A stretch of 15,927 nucleotides of DNA from UBA10364 sp049611965 (GTDB lineage Bacteria; Bacteroidota; Bacteroidia; Flavobacteriales; Schleiferiaceae). The notes below the pieces were generated by a model, which worked only from the letters and a program-made list of their open reading frames with translations, was not told the origin of the DNA and did not search any database. Position 1 is the first letter of the stretch, and every line of letters begins with the position of its first letter. A program made the position numbers and the translations under genes. Below, in pieces: positions 13,988-15,927 of this stretch. The stretch covers positions 1 to 15,927 of the forward strand of contig JBMZBC010000034.1 in the NCBI GenBank assembly GCA_049611965.1, written 5' to 3'.

Positions 13988-15060
13988 AGGTTGTTCGATA
14001 GGAATTCACCCAATTGAGCGGGCTCCATGTTCTTGGCAACGATAACACCGTTGTCGTCGATCAAGATGTTTTGTGGGATGAATTGAATACCGTAATAAGT
14101 CGAAATCTCATTCTGCCAGTATTGCAAATCTGAAATCTGCGGCCAAGGCAATCCATCTTCTTTAATTCCTTTCTGCCATGAAGCGCCATCACGGTCCAAG
14201 CTTACCCCTAGAATATTAAACCCTTGTTCGTGGTACGTATTGTAAAGCTCCACAAGCGCAGGGTTGGCAGCGCGACAAGGACGACACCAAGACGCCCAGA
14301 AGTCTACTAGAACGTATTTACCTTCAACAGCAAGAACATTCAGTGTTCCACCTGTTGCTGATGTTTGAGCAAAGTCTTTGAACTGCATACCGATAGCAGA
14401 ACGACCCATGGTTTCAACGCGCTCTGCAAGACGTGTGTAATCCGGGGCGCTGTGGAATTCAGGGCTGACCTGATCTAAAACAGCCTTCAAATCTTCATAG
14501 GTAAGATTGCTGCTTTGAGACGAAAGGGCAATAGCCGCACCAAGGATATCGTTGCGCTTGGCAAATTCAATTTTCATACGCTCTTGGCTTTCCATCAAAT
14601 TCATAGCCTCCTCACGAATCGCGTTCTGCGCATCAACGTCGTTTGAATCCATAGCTGTCATATATTTCTGCTCCAAAACCTGCATGGTTTGTCCGAAAAA
14701 TGCACTTTGATCATTCAAGGCATCGGCACTATCATTCATCACACCGGCCTCAATATTAAAGCCAGACATCTCATCAAAAGTGATGTTTACATCGGCACCG
14801 TCGTGGAAGTAGACTGCCGGTTGACCCAATTCCATGATTTGTACCATGGTGAATTGGTTATCAATAGCACTAAGATTAGCAGTGAGGGCTCCTTCTGAAA
14901 GATTTCCCTCGTAGATTACTGAATCTCCTTCTAACGTTACCTTGACGGGGCTGTCTCCAGCGCTTGGAATATCTATACTGAGCTGAAAGCCGTCCGAACT
15001 TTCACCGCTACAAGCAAAAAGTAAAGAAGCAACTGCGGCTCCCATGAATATTTTCTTCAT
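13984..15060 (-). CDS. Thioredoxin-fold (TlpA-like) lipoprotein with DUF4369-type N-terminal region
   Basis: A 358-aa envelope lipoprotein. MKKIFMGAAVASLLFAC is a lipoprotein signal peptide with the lipid-carrying Cys17. Residues about 25-125 look like the beta-rich DUF4369 region that precedes the thioredoxin domain in many Bacteroidota proteins; a helical linker follows (about 125-225). The C-terminal thioredoxin domain has YVLVDFWASWCRPCRAANP with the redox pair Cys259/Cys262 and the cis-proline in QFIPQNILID (Pro329). It probably acts as a periplasmic thiol-disulfide oxidoreductase; the partner (for example cytochrome c maturation or another exported protein) cannot be read from context. 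It is divergent from the S46 peptidase, with 41 nt between the start codons. Confidence 0.9.
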   Translation of the reverse strand: MKKIFMGAAVASLLFACSGESSDGFQLSIDIPSAGDSPVKVTLEGDSVIYEGNLSEGALTANLSAIDNQFTMVQIMELGQPAVYFHDGADVNITFDEMSGFNIEAGVMNDSADALNDQSAFFGQTMQVLEQKYMTAMDSNDVDAQNAIREEAMNLMESQERMKIEFAKRNDILGAAIALSSQSSNLTYEDLKAVLDQVSPEFHSAPDYTRLAERVETMGRSAIGMQFKDFAQTSATGGTLNVLAVEGKYVLVDFWASWCRPCRAANPALVELYNTYHEQGFNILGVSLDRDGASWQKGIKEDGLPWPQISDLQYWQNEISTYYGIQFIPQNILIDDNGVIVAKNMEPAQLGEFLSNNL

Positions 15061-15101
15061 TGTTTGTTTAAGTTTATACCCCGCAAATTACAACACTTAA
15101 G

Positions 15102-15927
15102 ATGAAGAAATTTCTTTCCCTACTGTTAATTCTTTCTAGTGTCCAATTCTCTTCTGCAAAGGAGGGGATGTGGATTCCAATGTTACTAAACAACAACATC
15201 GCAGACATGCAAGCTATGGGTTGTGAGCTTACTGCCGAAGACATCTATAGTATCAACCACAGCTCGCTGAAAGATGCCATAGTTAGCTTTGGCGGATTTT
15301 GTACAGGAGAGTTCATTACTTCAAAAGGCTTAGTACTGACGAACCACCACTGTGGCTATGGTCAGATACAAAAGCAAAGCTCGATGGAGCACAACTACCT
15401 CAAGGACGGGTTTTGGGCAAATTCAATGGCCGAAGAGCTTAAGAATCCTGGATTGTTTGTAGAGCAATTGGTATACATGGAAGATGTGACCAATGAGGTA
15501 TTGTCCTCATCTAATAAAGCAGGGGCGGTTCAAAATCTCATCGCATTGAAAAAGGATGCGGATCCAGCATTACTATACGAAGTTGTCCCATTTTTTGAAG
15601 GTAACCAATACTACCTATTGGCTACTAAGAAGTACAACGATGTCCGTTTAGTAGGGGCGCCACCAAGCTCTATTGGTAAGTATGGTGCAGATACCGACAA
15701 CTGGGTTTTCCCACGCCATACAGGAGATTTCAGCCTCTTTAGAGTATACGATGAGGCAGGTGCACCGTTTTCACCCGCGCAGCATCTCAAAGTGAATGTA
15801 GCTCCTCGCACACCTGGGGAATTTACCATGGTATTTGGCTATCCTGGTCGTACGCAGGAGTATCTGACGGCAGTAGAAATGGACCAATTGGTCAACGTAG
15901 AGAACGCTCGTCGCGTAGAAATCCGCG
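15102..15927 (+). CDS. S46 family dipeptidyl-peptidase, 3'-truncated by window edge
   Basis: The first 275 residues of a periplasmic serine peptidase of family S46 (DPP7/DPP11 type), which release dipeptides from the N-terminus of oligopeptides. A signal peptide (MKKFLSLLLILSSVQFSSA) precedes KEGMWIPMLL. Family landmarks: SLKDAIVSFGGFCTGEFI, the catalytic-histidine motif LTNHHCGYGQIQ (His82/83), and DNWVFPRHTGDFSLFRVYD carrying the catalytic Asp (209). The nucleophile Ser and the S1-pocket residue that tells DPP7 from DPP11 lie beyond the window, so specificity is open. Family members are about 700-720 residues, so some 60% is missing. Bacteroidota use these enzymes for peptide nutrition. No clear promoter box was found in the 41-nt gap. 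Confidence 0.93.
   Translation, partial: MKKFLSLLLILSSVQFSSAKEGMWIPMLLNNNIADMQAMGCELTAEDIYSINHSSLKDAIVSFGGFCTGEFITSKGLVLTNHHCGYGQIQKQSSMEHNYLKDGFWANSMAEELKNPGLFVEQLVYMEDVTNEVLSSSNKAGAVQNLIALKKDADPALLYEVVPFFEGNQYYLLATKKYNDVRLVGAPPSSIGKYGADTDNWVFPRHTGDFSLFRVYDEAGAPFSPAQHLKVNVAPRTPGEFTMVFGYPGRTQEYLTAVEMDQLVNVENARRVEIR

Noticed and set aside
14689..14898. A 69-codon open frame on the plus strand
   Set aside because: It is antisense to the thioredoxin lipoprotein gene and has no supporting signal.
15061..15101. TAATTTGC on the minus strand as a -7 box for the lipoprotein gene
   Set aside because: The TA is one base too close to TTTG for the consensus spacing, so the match is not good enough to annotate.

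Overview
The window reads as an ordinary chromosomal segment of a Bacteroidota bacterium, most likely a Flavobacteriales relative of the marine Cryomorphaceae/Schleiferiaceae type (family-level placement is a guess). The evidence is a protein with a type IX secretion (Por) C-terminal sorting domain, an S46 dipeptidyl-peptidase (a family concentrated in Bacteroidota), a TlpA-like thioredoxin lipoprotein of the Bacteroidota type, SPOR and VWA membrane proteins of Bacteroidota style, near absence of Shine-Dalgarno sequences, and several promoter -7 boxes of the Bacteroidota form TAnnTTTG. No tRNA, rRNA, CRISPR array, insertion sequence or phage gene was seen.

Layout. 1-4266 (+): the 3' two thirds of gltB and complete gltD, the two subunits of NADPH glutamate synthase, overlapping by 8 nt. 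4252-5885 (-): a TspO/MBR membrane protein, a small PepSY-associated membrane protein, and an HD-domain phosphohydrolase. 5974-6945 (+): a secreted T9SS cargo protein followed by a strong intrinsic terminator. 7067-7792 (+): a PnuC-like nicotinamide riboside/NMN transporter. 7781-9759 (-): mnmE (tRNA U34 modification GTPase), then a 47-codon ORF that is the C-terminal tail of a gamma-glutamyltransferase, then a conserved 135-aa protein of unknown function. 9867-10739 (+): sucD, succinyl-CoA ligase alpha subunit, with its own terminator. 10818-13987 (+): a tightly packed four-gene run of a zinc-ribbon membrane protein, a coiled-coil/TM/SPOR protein, fabG and a compact VWA-like membrane protein. 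13984-15060 (-): a thioredoxin-fold lipoprotein. 15102 to the end (+): the 5' part of an S46 peptidase.

Functionally the genes are mostly core metabolism (ammonia assimilation, TCA cycle, fatty acid synthesis, tRNA modification) mixed with envelope and export functions. I see no convincing new multi-gene system. The most unusual items are the gamma-glutamyltransferase tail fragment hidden behind mnmE, a probable leaderless mnmE promoter, the degenerate VWA protein fused to the fabG run, and three tail-to-tail gene overlaps without terminators.
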